Positions 17,368-27,433 of a stretch of DNA of 64,000 nucleotides are shown here, one piece after another; positions within the stretch are counted from its first letter, which is position 1, and every line of letters starts with the position of its first letter. The notes below the pieces were generated by a model, which saw nothing but the letters and a program-made list of their open reading frames with translations, was not told the origin of the DNA and made no database searches. Position numbers and translations under genes: made by a program. The DNA lies in NCBI RefSeq assembly GCF_028649455.1, contig NZ_JAQSIO010000001.1, forward strand, positions 1 to 64,000. Direction: 5' to 3'. The stretch is from Curvibacter microcysteis (GTDB lineage Bacteria; Pseudomonadota; Gammaproteobacteria; Burkholderiales; Burkholderiaceae_C).

Positions 17368-17805
17368 TCAGGCGCTCAACTCAAACAGGCTGGTGGCTTC
17401 CAGGTCCAGCACCTCGGTGCCCAGCTGATTGAACAGCTGCCAACGCCAACGCAGGATGCCCAGCGTGGGCTGGCTTTGCGAGCGACGGGTTTCCAGCACC
17501 GTGGCGCGCAGGCGCAGGGCGTCGCCCGGGCGCACCGGGTGTGGCCATTTCACATAGGCCAGGCCCGGCGAGGCAAAGGACTCCGAGCCGCGCAGCGCGG
17601 TCTCCGCCACCAACTGCATGGCGATGCCGCAGGTCTGCCAGCCACTCGCAATCAAGCCGCCAAAGCGGCCGGCCTCGGCCCGCTCAGGCTCGGTGTGGAA
17701 CCACTGCGGGTCGTAGCGCTGGGCAAAGGCCAGCAGCTCGGTGCGCTCCAGCAGTCGCGGGCCGGCCTCGATGACCTGGCCCACGGAAAAGTCAGCAAAG
17801 CGCAT
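17368..17805 (-). CDS. MaoC-like hot-dog protein in the box operon
   Basis: 145 aa. MaoC-type fold, with 'FAQRYDPQWFHTEPERA' carrying the Asp/His pair of (R)-specific enoyl-CoA hydratases and 'YVKWPHPVRPGDALRLRATV' typical of the fold's second half. It starts two bases after the boxA stop and so is the last gene of the boxC-boxB-boxA arm. It may hydrate an unsaturated CoA ester made downstream of ring opening, or act as a thioesterase. The context supports a CoA-ester role, but the exact reaction is not known. Confidence 0.85.
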   Translation of the reverse strand: MRFADFSVGQVIEAGPRLLERTELLAFAQRYDPQWFHTEPERAEAGRFGGLIASGWQTCGIAMQLVAETALRGSESFASPGLAYVKWPHPVRPGDALRLRATVLETRRSQSQPTLGILRWRWQLFNQLGTEVLDLEATSLFELSA

Positions 17806-17807
17806 GC

Positions 17808-19079
17808 TCAGTAGGTCTCCAGGTGCAGGCGACCGCCCTGGCGCAAGGCCGGGCCCAGGGTGTCCCAGGACAGGCCGGCCTGTTGGGCCACATCCCGCAG
17901 CGCCAGCACCACGCCCTCTTCCATGCTCTTGAGGCCGCAGACATAGAAGAAGGTGTTGGGGTCGGCCAGCAGCGGGGCCAGGTCGGCGGCGCGCTGGCGG
18001 ATCAGGTCCTGCACATAGGTCTTGGGGCTCTGAGGCTGGCGCGAGAAAGCGAAGTTGGTGTCGATGAAGTCCTTGGGCAGGTTCTGCAGCGGGCCGAAGT
18101 ACGGCAGCTCTTCGGGCGTGCGGGCGCCGAAGAACAGCATCAACTTGCCCCCCTCGAACTTGCCCGACTGGCGCAGGCGGCGACGCCATTCGGTCATCGC
18201 TCGCATGGGCGCGCTGCCGGTACCGGTGCAGATCATCACGATGTTCGAACGCGGGTGGTTGGGCATCAGGAAGCTGGCGCCAAAGGGGCCAATCACCTGC
18301 ACTTTGTCACCCACCTGCAGGTCGCACATGTAGTTGCTGGCCACGCCGCGCACGGCCTGACCTTGCGGGTCCTGCAGCACGCGCTTGATGGTCAGGGAGA
18401 GGTTGTTGTAGCCGGGCCGCTCGCCGTTGCGCGGGCTGGCGATGCTGTACTGACGCGCATGGTGGGGTCGGCCTTGGGCGTCCACGCCCGGGGGCAAGAT
18501 GCCAATCGACTGGCCTTCGAGCACCGGGAAGGGCATCTGGCCAAAGTCCAGCACCACATGGTGGGTGTCGTAGTCGCGCCCCGCTTCGGTGACGCGCACA
18601 TTGCCCACCACGGTGGCGGTGACGAACTTCTCGGCCGCCTTGGGGCCGTAGAGGTTGGTGTAGGCGTGGGCCGCCGACCACGGCGGCACGGTGGCGCCGA
18701 ATTGGGCGCTGTTGAAGCGTTCGCCTTCAGGCGCACTGATGGCTTGAGGCGTCGGTACGGGCTCGGCCGCGGGCGCGCCGCCACCGGCGGCGGCGAGCTG
18801 CTCGGGGCTCAACTCGGCGGGCAGGCTGTCCCAGGTCAGCTGCACCTCGGGTGAATAGGCCAGTTGGCGCGGCATGTCGCGCCAGTTGTCGATCGAGCCG
18901 GTGGGGCACGGCGGCACACAGGCCATGCAGAGGTTGCACTTGTCGGCATCGACCACGTAATTGCGCGAATCGTGCGTGATGGCCCCCACCGGGCAGGTGG
19001 CCTCACAGGTGTTGCAGCGGATGCAGATCTCGGGGTCGATCAGGTGCTGGCGGATGACTTGGGGTTCGCTCAGGTCCAT
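17808..19079 (-). CDS. boxA: Benzoyl-CoA 2,3-epoxidase reductase subunit BoxA
   Basis: 423 aa. BoxA passes electrons from NADPH to the oxygenase BoxB. The N-terminus carries two [4Fe-4S] sites, Cys19/22/25/29 and Cys48/51/54/58. The remainder is a ferredoxin-NADP reductase-type module with the FAD motif 'RQYSIAS' and the NADPH-binding '[12 protein letters not shown]'. The start at MDLSEPQ gives the normal length; an upstream in-frame start would add 25 residues without family support. Unusually, 324 non-coding bases separate it from boxB. Confidence 0.95.
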   Translation of the reverse strand: MDLSEPQVIRQHLIDPEICIRCNTCEATCPVGAITHDSRNYVVDADKCNLCMACVPPCPTGSIDNWRDMPRQLAYSPEVQLTWDSLPAELSPEQLAAAGGGAPAAEPVPTPQAISAPEGERFNSAQFGATVPPWSAAHAYTNLYGPKAAEKFVTATVVGNVRVTEAGRDYDTHHVVLDFGQMPFPVLEGQSIGILPPGVDAQGRPHHARQYSIASPRNGERPGYNNLSLTIKRVLQDPQGQAVRGVASNYMCDLQVGDKVQVIGPFGASFLMPNHPRSNIVMICTGTGSAPMRAMTEWRRRLRQSGKFEGGKLMLFFGARTPEELPYFGPLQNLPKDFIDTNFAFSRQPQSPKTYVQDLIRQRAADLAPLLADPNTFFYVCGLKSMEEGVVLALRDVAQQAGLSWDTLGPALRQGGRLHLETY

Positions 19080-19403
19080 GGCTTGTCTCGACGGGGTAAG
19101 TGGGGCTTGAAGGCTAGGGTCAAGGGAAACGGGGAGGCTGACAAGCGGGTTCACCCGGGTGCGGGCCCGCCGCAGCGGGCCCGGGGCGGATCACCCACCA
19201 CCTGGAAGGCAGGGCGTGACCCGCAGCGCACGACTGTGGTGGTCACCTCCAGCCGCCGCCGGGCCGCCCCAAGGCGGCTGGGGGCCCCTTGGGGCTGAGC
19301 CCTGCGGCTCCAGGCCTGCCTGCGCAGGCCTGGACAAGGCGAAGGGCGTGCGCGTCTCGCGCCCGCGACCAGGGAGTGACACGCAGTGCACGACCGTGGG
19401 GGC
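19080..19403. other. 324-bp spacer with repeats inside the box operon
   Basis: No gene is visible. It contains a GC-rich dispersed repeat (19249-19294), shared with the tldD-rodA spacer. It also holds an imperfect 29-base direct repeat (about 23 of 29 positions, 19213-19241 and 19373-19401). Such spacers are unusual inside a co-transcribed operon. A separate promoter for boxA or differential mRNA stability are both possible. Confidence 0.65.
19249..19294. repeat. Dispersed GC-rich inverted repeat, copy 1
   Basis: CCAGCCGCC and GGCGGCTGG arms lie around a short GC-rich centre, followed by a GGGGCCCC-like element. The same sequence, with few changes, occurs at 55943-55986. It is intergenic in both places. 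Confidence 0.7.
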
Positions 19404-20831
<1,428 letters not shown>

Positions 20832-20934
20832 GGATGTCTCCGTGATAAGACGAATTTCGGTGGAAGAACTGGGGTTGCGGCGCGCCACCCTGATCCGCGC
20901 CGCACAACCTGGTGTCAGTGGATGACGGCGCCGC

Positions 20935-22596
20935 TCACACGCGGTTCCAGTCGAAGGCGGCTTTGTTGCCCTTGCCGTAGACCTTGAGGGCGCCGTGTTC
21001 GCCGACCGCATTGGGGCGCTGGAAGATCCAGTTCTGCCAGGCAGTGAGGCGGCCGAAGATGCGGGTGAACATGTTCTCGGGCCCGTTGAAGCGCAGGTTG
21101 GCTTCCATGCCGGTCAGCGCATCGGGCGACATGGCCACGCGCTCTTCGATCACGATGCGGACCTCGTCGGCCCAGTCGATGTCGTCGGGGTTCAGCGTGA
21201 CCAGGCCCAGCGCGTAGGCGGCATCGGCGTCGAGCGGCTGGCCGGCTGCGGCGCGCACGGCTTCCAGCGGGGCCGTTTCGTCATAGAAGCGGCGGCCCAG
21301 GCGGCTTTGGCCGGTGACCATGGGGTAGAAGCCGAAGTTGGTCTCGCCCACGGTGATCTTGGGGGCGCGCGCTTCGTCGTCGGGCAGGGCCAGGTGGTAG
21401 CTGCGGTCGCAGGCCAGGGCCAGCTCCAGGAAGCTGCCGGCAAAGCAGGAGCCGGGCTCGATCAGCGCAAACAGGCTGCGGCTGGACACATCAAGGCGGC
21501 TGAAGGTGCGACGCAGCAGGCCGATGGTTTCACGCACCAGCCAGTGCTGGGCGTGGGCCACGAGCACCGCGTCCATGGCCAGCACGGCTGCGGCGTCGCC
21601 CTGGGTGGTGATCAGCCAGGTGCCGATGTCGAGTTCATTGGTGCGCATGGACAAGATGGCGTCTTCCAGCTCGCGCGCCAGGGCCAACGGGTACCAGTCG
21701 GCGCCGGCGGCCTCGATGGCCGCCACATCGCCGGGCTGGGCACCGGTGGGGGCTTTGACCACGAAGGTGGCGGTGCGCTTGCTGCGGTCGATGTTCACGC
21801 TGACGTGTGAATAGTGCAGCGCATCGGCCTCGACCGTGCGTTGCAGCGGGGTCAGCGTGACGCCACGGCCATCGGCGGGGCGGTCGCTCTTTTCGGCCAG
21901 TTGCAAGGCGCGCTCGCGCACCTTCTGGGCAAACACCGCGGGCTTGGCGATGTCGTCGACCAGGCGCCAGTCCTTGGCCTTCTGGCCACGCACGCCTTCG
22001 GTGGTGGTGCAGAAGATGTCGGCGAGGTCGTGGCGCACATGGCGCTTGTCGGTGACGCGGGTCAAGCCGCCGGTGCCGGGAAGCACGCCCAGCAGCGGCA
22101 CTTCGGGCAGGCTGACCGCGCTGGAGCGGTCGTCGACCAGGATGATCTCGTCGCAAGCCAGGGCCAGTTCATAACCGCCGCCGGCGCAGGCGCCGTTGAC
22201 GGCGGCCAGGAACTTCAGGCCGCTGTGGGCCGAGGAGTCTTCCAGGCCATTGCGGGTTTCGTTGGTGAATTTGCAGAAGTTGACCTTCCAGCCGTGGCTG
22301 GAGACGCCCAGCATGAAGATGTTGGCGCCCGAGCAGAACACCTTCTCCTTGGCGCTGGTGACCACCACGGTGCGCACTTCAGGGTGCTCGAAACGGATGC
22401 GGTTGATGGCGTCGTTGAGCTCAATGTCCACGCCCAGGTCGTAGCTGTTGAGCTTGAGCTTGTAGCCCGGGGCCAAGCCGCCGTTCTCGTCGAAATCCGC
22501 CGTCAAGGTGGCGATGGCGCCATCGAAGCTGAGCTTCCAGTGCCGGTACTGGGACGGGTGGGTCTGGTAGTCAACGCGGGGGGCGGCGTGGTTCAT
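20935..22596 (-). CDS. boxC: Benzoyl-CoA-dihydrodiol lyase BoxC
   Basis: 553 aa. BoxC belongs to the crotonase superfamily. It opens the hydrated epoxide ring to 3,4-dehydroadipyl-CoA semialdehyde with release of formate. Crotonase-type segments are seen in the first half ('VFCSGANIFMLG', 'NGACAGGGYELALACDEI', 'PEVPLLGVLPGTGG') and a second degenerate crotonase-like half follows. The ATG has a GGAG site. It is the first gene of the minus-strand arm, directly downstream of the promoter and TGCA operator region. Confidence 0.96.
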   Translation of the reverse strand: MNHAAPRVDYQTHPSQYRHWKLSFDGAIATLTADFDENGGLAPGYKLKLNSYDLGVDIELNDAINRIRFEHPEVRTVVVTSAKEKVFCSGANIFMLGVSSHGWKVNFCKFTNETRNGLEDSSAHSGLKFLAAVNGACAGGGYELALACDEIILVDDRSSAVSLPEVPLLGVLPGTGGLTRVTDKRHVRHDLADIFCTTTEGVRGQKAKDWRLVDDIAKPAVFAQKVRERALQLAEKSDRPADGRGVTLTPLQRTVEADALHYSHVSVNIDRSKRTATFVVKAPTGAQPGDVAAIEAAGADWYPLALARELEDAILSMRTNELDIGTWLITTQGDAAAVLAMDAVLVAHAQHWLVRETIGLLRRTFSRLDVSSRSLFALIEPGSCFAGSFLELALACDRSYHLALPDDEARAPKITVGETNFGFYPMVTGQSRLGRRFYDETAPLEAVRAAAGQPLDADAAYALGLVTLNPDDIDWADEVRIVIEERVAMSPDALTGMEANLRFNGPENMFTRIFGRLTAWQNWIFQRPNAVGEHGALKVYGKGNKAAFDWNRV

Positions 22597-22626
22597 GGTG
22601 TGTCTCCGACGGATGTGGAACGATAG

Positions 22627-22686
22627 TGCATTTTCCGAAAGTGACTGCAGTTTATTTCATGCAATAAACTGCGTCAAGCAAATGCA
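22627..22686. promoter_or_regulatory. BoxR-type operator with four TGCA half-sites
   Basis: TGCA occurs at 22627-22630, 22646-22649, 22660-22663 and 22683-22686. BoxR/BzdR regulators are known to recognise TGCA-containing palindromes. In addition, GCAGTTTATT (22647-22656) and AATAAACTGC (22663-22672) form a perfect 10-bp inverted repeat centred on TCATGC. The sites overlap the boxC promoter. Confidence 0.75.
22649..22677 (-). promoter_or_regulatory. Sigma-70 promoter of boxCBA
   Basis: On the minus strand, TTGACG (22672-22677) and TAAACT (22649-22654) are separated by exactly 17 bp and match the consensus at 5 and 4 of 6 positions. The boxC ATG lies about 50 bp downstream. The TGCA operator sits inside and around it, so repression by blocking RNA polymerase is expected. 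Confidence 0.75.
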
Positions 22687-22706
22687 CTAAATTTCCTATT
22701 CGGAGA

Positions 22707-23636
22707 TCACAGCGGCAGCTTCAAGGCCTCCCGCACCTGGGCGCGCAGCAACTCAAAGGTGGCTTGCAAGGGCTGTGAACTGGTGTCCAGGCGCAGGTCG
22801 GCCTTGGAGTAAAAGGCCGAGCGGCCCGCCAGGATCTGACGCAAATCCCCCATGGCCTCGGCACTGGCTGCCATCGGCCGCAAGTCCCCCTGGGCGGCGA
22901 CGCGCTGCATGTGGTCCTCGGGATCCGCCTGCAACCAAACGGTGGTGCAGTGCGAGAGCAGCAAATTGAAGGTGGCGGCGTCCGACACCAGACCGCCCGG
23001 CGTGGCAATCACGGCCTCGGGGTAGATCTGAATGGCCTCTTCGAGGGCCCTGCGCTCGTAGCGGCGGTAGGCATTCATGCCATAGAGGCCCTGGATTTCA
23101 GAGATGCTGCAACCCGCGAACTTCTCGATCTCCCGGCTCAGCTCGACAAAGGGGTATTCCAGGTCGTCGGCCAGCATCTGACCCAGCGTGGACTTGCCCG
23201 CGCCACGCAAGCCCACCAGCGCCACCCTCGGCCAGGCCGCACCCAAAGGCTTGCCGCTGACCCCACCGCCGCCCAACAAATCAGCCACCGCCACCCGCAC
23301 CCGGCGCAGCGTGGCCTCGTCGCAGTGGGCCAGCAGTTCACGGATCAGCACCCATTCGGGCGAGGACGCAGTGACATCCCCAATCAGCTCGGCCATGGAG
23401 CACTGCAGTGCAGCGGCCACCTGCTGCAACACCAGGAAGGATGCATTGCCGGTGCCGTATTCGAGGTTGGCCAAATGGCGCTCGGACACATCGGCCGCCA
23501 AGGCCACGGCCTTGCGCGTCATGCCGCGGCGCGCGCGCAGGGCGCGCACCCGCTCGCCCAGAGCCACCAAGGAGGCATGGCGCTCCTCAGCCTCGGCAGC
23601 AGGCCCGGCAGAAACAGGGTTGAGGGATTCTTGCAT
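22707..23636 (-). CDS. boxR: BoxR-type benzoyl-CoA-responsive regulator
   Basis: 309 aa. An N-terminal HTH of the XRE family (about 26-83: 'VRALRARRGMTRKAVALAADVSERHLANLEYG') is fused to a shikimate-kinase-like domain with a P-loop GLRGAGKST (142-150). This two-domain design is that of BoxR/BzdR, where the kinase-like part senses benzoyl-CoA and releases the DNA. It lies directly upstream of boxC and divergent from the DUF4863/boxD/bclA arm, so it can control both arms. Confidence 0.94.
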   Translation of the reverse strand: MQESLNPVSAGPAAEAEERHASLVALGERVRALRARRGMTRKAVALAADVSERHLANLEYGTGNASFLVLQQVAAALQCSMAELIGDVTASSPEWVLIRELLAHCDEATLRRVRVAVADLLGGGGVSGKPLGAAWPRVALVGLRGAGKSTLGQMLADDLEYPFVELSREIEKFAGCSISEIQGLYGMNAYRRYERRALEEAIQIYPEAVIATPGGLVSDAATFNLLLSHCTTVWLQADPEDHMQRVAAQGDLRPMAASAEAMGDLRQILAGRSAFYSKADLRLDTSSQPLQATFELLRAQVREALKLPL

Positions 23637-23737
23637 GTTGATGCTACGGGGAAACCCGGTGATATGAACTATATTGCTTGACGACGGGATGGGGTGGCAT
23701 TAGCCTTCGCAACATGCACAATACTTCACCACCCCAG

Positions 23738-23757
23738 GACACGCAAGCCTGCGTGTC
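23738..23757. promoter_or_regulatory. Stem-loop before the DUF4863 gene
   Basis: GACACGCA and TGCGTGTC form a perfect 8-bp inverted repeat around AGCC. It lies 16 bases upstream of the GTG start at 23774, within the boxR-DUF4863 spacer. It could be an operator or an mRNA hairpin. Confidence 0.4.
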
Positions 23758-23773
23758 AAACGGAGGCCCGACT

Positions 23774-24262
23774 GTGTCACAAAACACCTTCCGCCAAAAC
23801 CTCGCGCGCGTGACCGCCGAGATCGGCCAGCGCCCGCTGGACGCGGCCCTGGACCAGTGGCTCAATGCCGAGCACGGCGCAGGCAGCGCCAGCTACCAGG
23901 CGCTGCGCGCCGACTGCCTGCGCGGCGTGGCCGAAGGCTGGCTGTGCGAGCGCGAAGGCGGCGGTATCCGCTACGGGCGTATTTTCAAGCCGGCCGAAGA
24001 CCTGCACGGGTTTTCGGTCGATGTGGTGGACATGCAAGACATCGCCGGCCCCCACCACAGCCACCCGCTGGGCGAGATCGACCTGATCCTGCCCATCGAA
24101 GGGGAGGCCTTGTTTGACGGCCGCCCCGCCGGCTGGCTGGTCTGCCCGCCCGGCAGCGCCCACCGCCCCACCGTGAGCCAGGGCCGCGCCCTGGTTTTGT
24201 ACCTGCTGCCCGAAGGCCGCATCGACTTCACCCGAAACACCCCCACAAAGGCCGACGCATGA
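23774..24262 (+). CDS. DUF4863 protein of the box cluster
   Basis: 162 aa. The start is set at GTG because GGAGG lies 7 bases before it; an ATG at 23714 would add 20 residues that overlap a stem-loop. The family (DUF4863) contains 4-hydroxylaminobenzoate lyase and is often found in box clusters. The body has a cupin-like core with 'GPHHSHPLGEIDLILPI', whose His/Glu residues could bind metal, and 'VCPPGSAHRPTV'. Its function in benzoate degradation is not established. Its stop overlaps the boxD start (ATGA). Confidence 0.84.
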   Translation: MSQNTFRQNLARVTAEIGQRPLDAALDQWLNAEHGAGSASYQALRADCLRGVAEGWLCEREGGGIRYGRIFKPAEDLHGFSVDVVDMQDIAGPHHSHPLGEIDLILPIEGEALFDGRPAGWLVCPPGSAHRPTVSQGRALVLYLLPEGRIDFTRNTPTKADA

Positions 24263-25800
24263 GCACGATCGAACTGCTGCCCAACCACCTGGGCGGTCAA
24301 TGGCACCACGGCCAAGGCGCCGGCAGCACCTTGCTGGACCCGGTGCTGGGCACGCCCCTGGTGCGCGTGGACGCCACCGGCCTGGACCTCGCCGCGGGCT
24401 TTGCCCACGCCCGCCAACACGCCGGCCCGGCGCTGCGCGCGCTGAGCTATGCACAACGTGCTGACCTGCTGGCCCGGGCGGCCCAGGTGCTGCAATCCCA
24501 CCGCGACGACTACTACGCGATCGCCACCGCCAACAGCGGCACGGTGAAGAACGACTCGGCGGTCGACATCGACGGCGGCCTCTTCACACTGAGCACCTAC
24601 GCCAAGCTGGGCCAGAGCCTGGGCGAGCGCCACCACCTGCTGGACGGCGAGAGCGTGCGCCTGGGCAAGGACCCGCTGTTCCAGTCGCAACACATCCTGA
24701 GCCCCATCCGCGGCCTGGCCTTGTTCATCAACGCCTTCAACTTCCCCAGCTGGGGCTTGTGGGAGAAGGCCGCCCCGGCGCTGCTGTCGGGGGTGCCGGT
24801 GGTGGTCAAGCCCGCCACCGCCACCGCCTGGCTGACCCAGCGCATGGTGCAGGACGTGGTCAACGCAGGCATCTTCCCGCCCGGGGCGCTGTCGGTGGTG
24901 TGCGGCAGCTCGGCCGGGCTGCTGGACGCCCTGACCCCGTTTGACGTGCTGAGCTTCACCGGCTCGGCCGACACCGCTGGGGTGATCCGCCGCCATGCCG
25001 CGCTGGCCGAGCGCTCGGTGCGCAGCAACATCGAGGCCGACAGCGTCAACTCGGCCCTGCTGCTGCCCGACGCGGGCGACGAGGCGCTGGACCTGCTGGC
25101 CAAGGAAGTGGCCCGCGAGATGACCGTCAAGTCGGGTCAGAAGTGCACCGCCATCCGCCGCGTGTTCGTGCCCGACGCGCTGTACGAACGGGCCGCTCAG
25201 GCCATCAGCGCCCGCCTGGCCAAAACCACGGTGGGCAACCCGCGCAACGAGAGCGTGCGCATGGGCGCCCTGGTCAGCCGCAGCCAGTTCGAGGCCGTGC
25301 AAGCCGGCCTGGCCCAGCTGCAAACCCAGGCCCAGGTGCTGCACGACGGCGCCCAGCACGCCTTGATCGACGCCGACCCCGCCGTGGCCTGCTGCCTAGG
25401 CCCGACCCTGCTGGGCAGCCGCGACGCGGGCCCCGCCGTGCTGCACGACACCGAGGTGTTTGGACCGGTCGCCACCCTGCTGCCCTACGGCACGCTGGCC
25501 CAAGGCCTGGACCTGGTGCGCCGGGGCCAAGGCTCGCTGGTGGCCTCGGTCTATGGCCAGGCGGCGGACGCGCTGCGCCACGCGGCACTGGATCTGGCCG
25601 ACAGCCACGGCCGCGTGCATGTGATCTCGCCCGATGTCGCGGCCCTGCACACCGGCCACGGCAATGTGATGCCCCAGTCCCTGCACGGCGGCCCCGGCCG
25701 CGCGGGCGGCGGCGAGGAACTGGGCGGCCTGCGCGCCCTGGGCTTTTACCACCGGCGCAGCGCCATCCAGGCGGCCACGCCGGTGCTGGCTGGCCTCTGA
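24259..25800 (+). CDS. boxD: 3,4-dehydroadipyl-CoA semialdehyde dehydrogenase BoxD
   Basis: 513 aa. Aldehyde dehydrogenase of the PaaN/BoxD branch, which oxidises the semialdehyde produced by BoxC to 3,4-dehydroadipyl-CoA with NADP. The catalytic Cys296 (SGQKCTAIR) and Glu259 (SNIEADS) are present, and 'INAFNFPSWGLWEK' is typical of the subfamily. The start codon overlaps the preceding stop, implying coupled translation. It sits between the DUF4863 and benzoate-CoA ligase genes. Confidence 0.94.
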   Translation: MSTIELLPNHLGGQWHHGQGAGSTLLDPVLGTPLVRVDATGLDLAAGFAHARQHAGPALRALSYAQRADLLARAAQVLQSHRDDYYAIATANSGTVKNDSAVDIDGGLFTLSTYAKLGQSLGERHHLLDGESVRLGKDPLFQSQHILSPIRGLALFINAFNFPSWGLWEKAAPALLSGVPVVVKPATATAWLTQRMVQDVVNAGIFPPGALSVVCGSSAGLLDALTPFDVLSFTGSADTAGVIRRHAALAERSVRSNIEADSVNSALLLPDAGDEALDLLAKEVAREMTVKSGQKCTAIRRVFVPDALYERAAQAISARLAKTTVGNPRNESVRMGALVSRSQFEAVQAGLAQLQTQAQVLHDGAQHALIDADPAVACCLGPTLLGSRDAGPAVLHDTEVFGPVATLLPYGTLAQGLDLVRRGQGSLVASVYGQAADALRHAALDLADSHGRVHVISPDVAALHTGHGNVMPQSLHGGPGRAGGGEELGGLRALGFYHRRSAIQAATPVLAGL

Positions 25801-25861
25801 CGCCCAAGTCATAGCGGATGGCGCCAGAGAACACCCACAACAAGACCGAAGGAGACAAGCC

Positions 25862-27433
25862 TTGACCCCCACCCACGCTGTGCCGGCCCCCGGACCGGTC
25901 TTCAATTTTGCCCAGCACCTGATCGAGCGCAACGGGCGCCGCGCCGACAAGACGGCCTTCATCGACGACCTGGGCACCCTGAGCTACGGCAGCCTGGCCG
26001 AGCGCATCCGGCGCCTGGGTTCGGCCCTGCGCGCCTGCGGTGTGCACCGCGAAGAGCGGGTGCTGCTGCTGATGCACGACTGCAACGACTGGCCCGTGGC
26101 CTTCCTGGGCGCGCTGCACGCGGGCATCGTGCCGGTGGCCGTCAACACCTTGCTCACGCCCGACGACTACGCCTACATGCTGGCGCACAGCCGAGCCCAG
26201 GCGGTGCTGGTGTCGGCCGCGCTGCTGCCCACGCTGCAGTCGGCGCTGGCCCTGGCCAGCCACGAGGTCAAGAGCGTGATCGTGTCGCGGCCCACGGCGC
26301 CGCTGCCCGAGGGCGCAGTCGAGTTCGAGCAGTTCCTGCAACAAGGCCACCCCGCCGCCGCCCCCGCCGCCACGGGACCGGACGACCCCGGTTTCTGGCT
26401 CTATTCCTCGGGCTCCACCGGCCGCCCCAAGGGCGCGCTGCACACCCACGCCAACCCCTACTGGACGGCCGAGCTGTACGCCGGCCCGGTGCTGGGCCTG
26501 ACCGAGCAGGACATCTGCTTCTCGGCCGCCAAGCTGTTCTTTGCCTACGGCCTGGGCAACGCGCTGAGCTTCCCCTTGAGCGTGGGCGCCACCACCGTGC
26601 TGATGGCCGAACGGCCCACGCCCGACGCCACCTTCCAGCGCTGGGTGCAGCACCAACCGACCGTGTTCTTTGGCGCGCCCACGGGCTTTGCCGGCATGCT
26701 GAGCTCACCCCAGCTGCCCGCGCGCGGCCAAGTGTCGCTGCGCCTGGCCTCCTCGGCCGGCGAGGCCTTGCCGGCCGACATCGGCGAGCGCTTCACGCGC
26801 CACTACGGGGTGGAAATCATTGACGGCATCGGCTCCACCGAGATGCTGCACATCTTTTTGTCCAACCGCCCGGGCCAGGTGCGCTACGGCACCACGGGCA
26901 CGCCGGTGCCCGGCTACGACATCGAGCTGCGCGACGAACAAGGCGGCCCGGTGCCGGAAGGCGAACCGGGCGACCTGTACATCCGCGGCCCATCGGCTGC
27001 GCTGATGTACTGGGGCAACCGCGACAAGTCGCGCGACACCTTCCAGGGTGCGTGGACCAAGAGCGGTGACAAGTACGTGAAGAACGCCGACGGCACCTAC
27101 ACCTACTCGGGCCGCAGCGACGACATGCTCAAGGTCAGCGGCATCTACGTGTCACCCTTCGAGGTCGAAGCCACGCTGGTGCAGCACAGCGCGGTGCTGG
27201 AGGCCGCCGTCATTGGCGTGGCCGACGCGGAGGGCCTGACCAAGACCAAGGCCTTTGTGGTGCTGCGCCCCGGCGCCAGCGCGGACGAGGCCGAACTCAA
27301 GGCCTTTGTGAAAGACCGGCTCGCGCCCTACAAGTACCCGCGCCAGATCGAGTTCCTGGCCGAGCTGCCCAAGACCGCCACCGGCAAGATCCAGCGCTTC
27401 AAGCTGCGCGACCGCGAGCGGGCTGCCGCATGA
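25862..27433 (+). CDS. bclA: Benzoate-CoA ligase
   Basis: 523 aa. Activates benzoate to benzoyl-CoA with ATP, the entry step for the box pathway. Motifs of the adenylate-forming family are present: the P-loop 'YSSGSTGRPKG', 'STEMLH', 'YTYSGRSDDMLK' and the C-terminal catalytic Lys in 'PKTATGKIQRF'. The start is the rare codon TTG, fixed by AAGGAG (25849-25854) 7 bases before it and by the conserved N-terminus. The stop overlaps the start of the alpha/beta hydrolase gene. Confidence 0.95.
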   Translation: MTPTHAVPAPGPVFNFAQHLIERNGRRADKTAFIDDLGTLSYGSLAERIRRLGSALRACGVHREERVLLLMHDCNDWPVAFLGALHAGIVPVAVNTLLTPDDYAYMLAHSRAQAVLVSAALLPTLQSALALASHEVKSVIVSRPTAPLPEGAVEFEQFLQQGHPAAAPAATGPDDPGFWLYSSGSTGRPKGALHTHANPYWTAELYAGPVLGLTEQDICFSAAKLFFAYGLGNALSFPLSVGATTVLMAERPTPDATFQRWVQHQPTVFFGAPTGFAGMLSSPQLPARGQVSLRLASSAGEALPADIGERFTRHYGVEIIDGIGSTEMLHIFLSNRPGQVRYGTTGTPVPGYDIELRDEQGGPVPEGEPGDLYIRGPSAALMYWGNRDKSRDTFQGAWTKSGDKYVKNADGTYTYSGRSDDMLKVSGIYVSPFEVEATLVQHSAVLEAAVIGVADAEGLTKTKAFVVLRPGASADEAELKAFVKDRLAPYKYPRQIEFLAELPKTATGKIQRFKLRDRERAAA

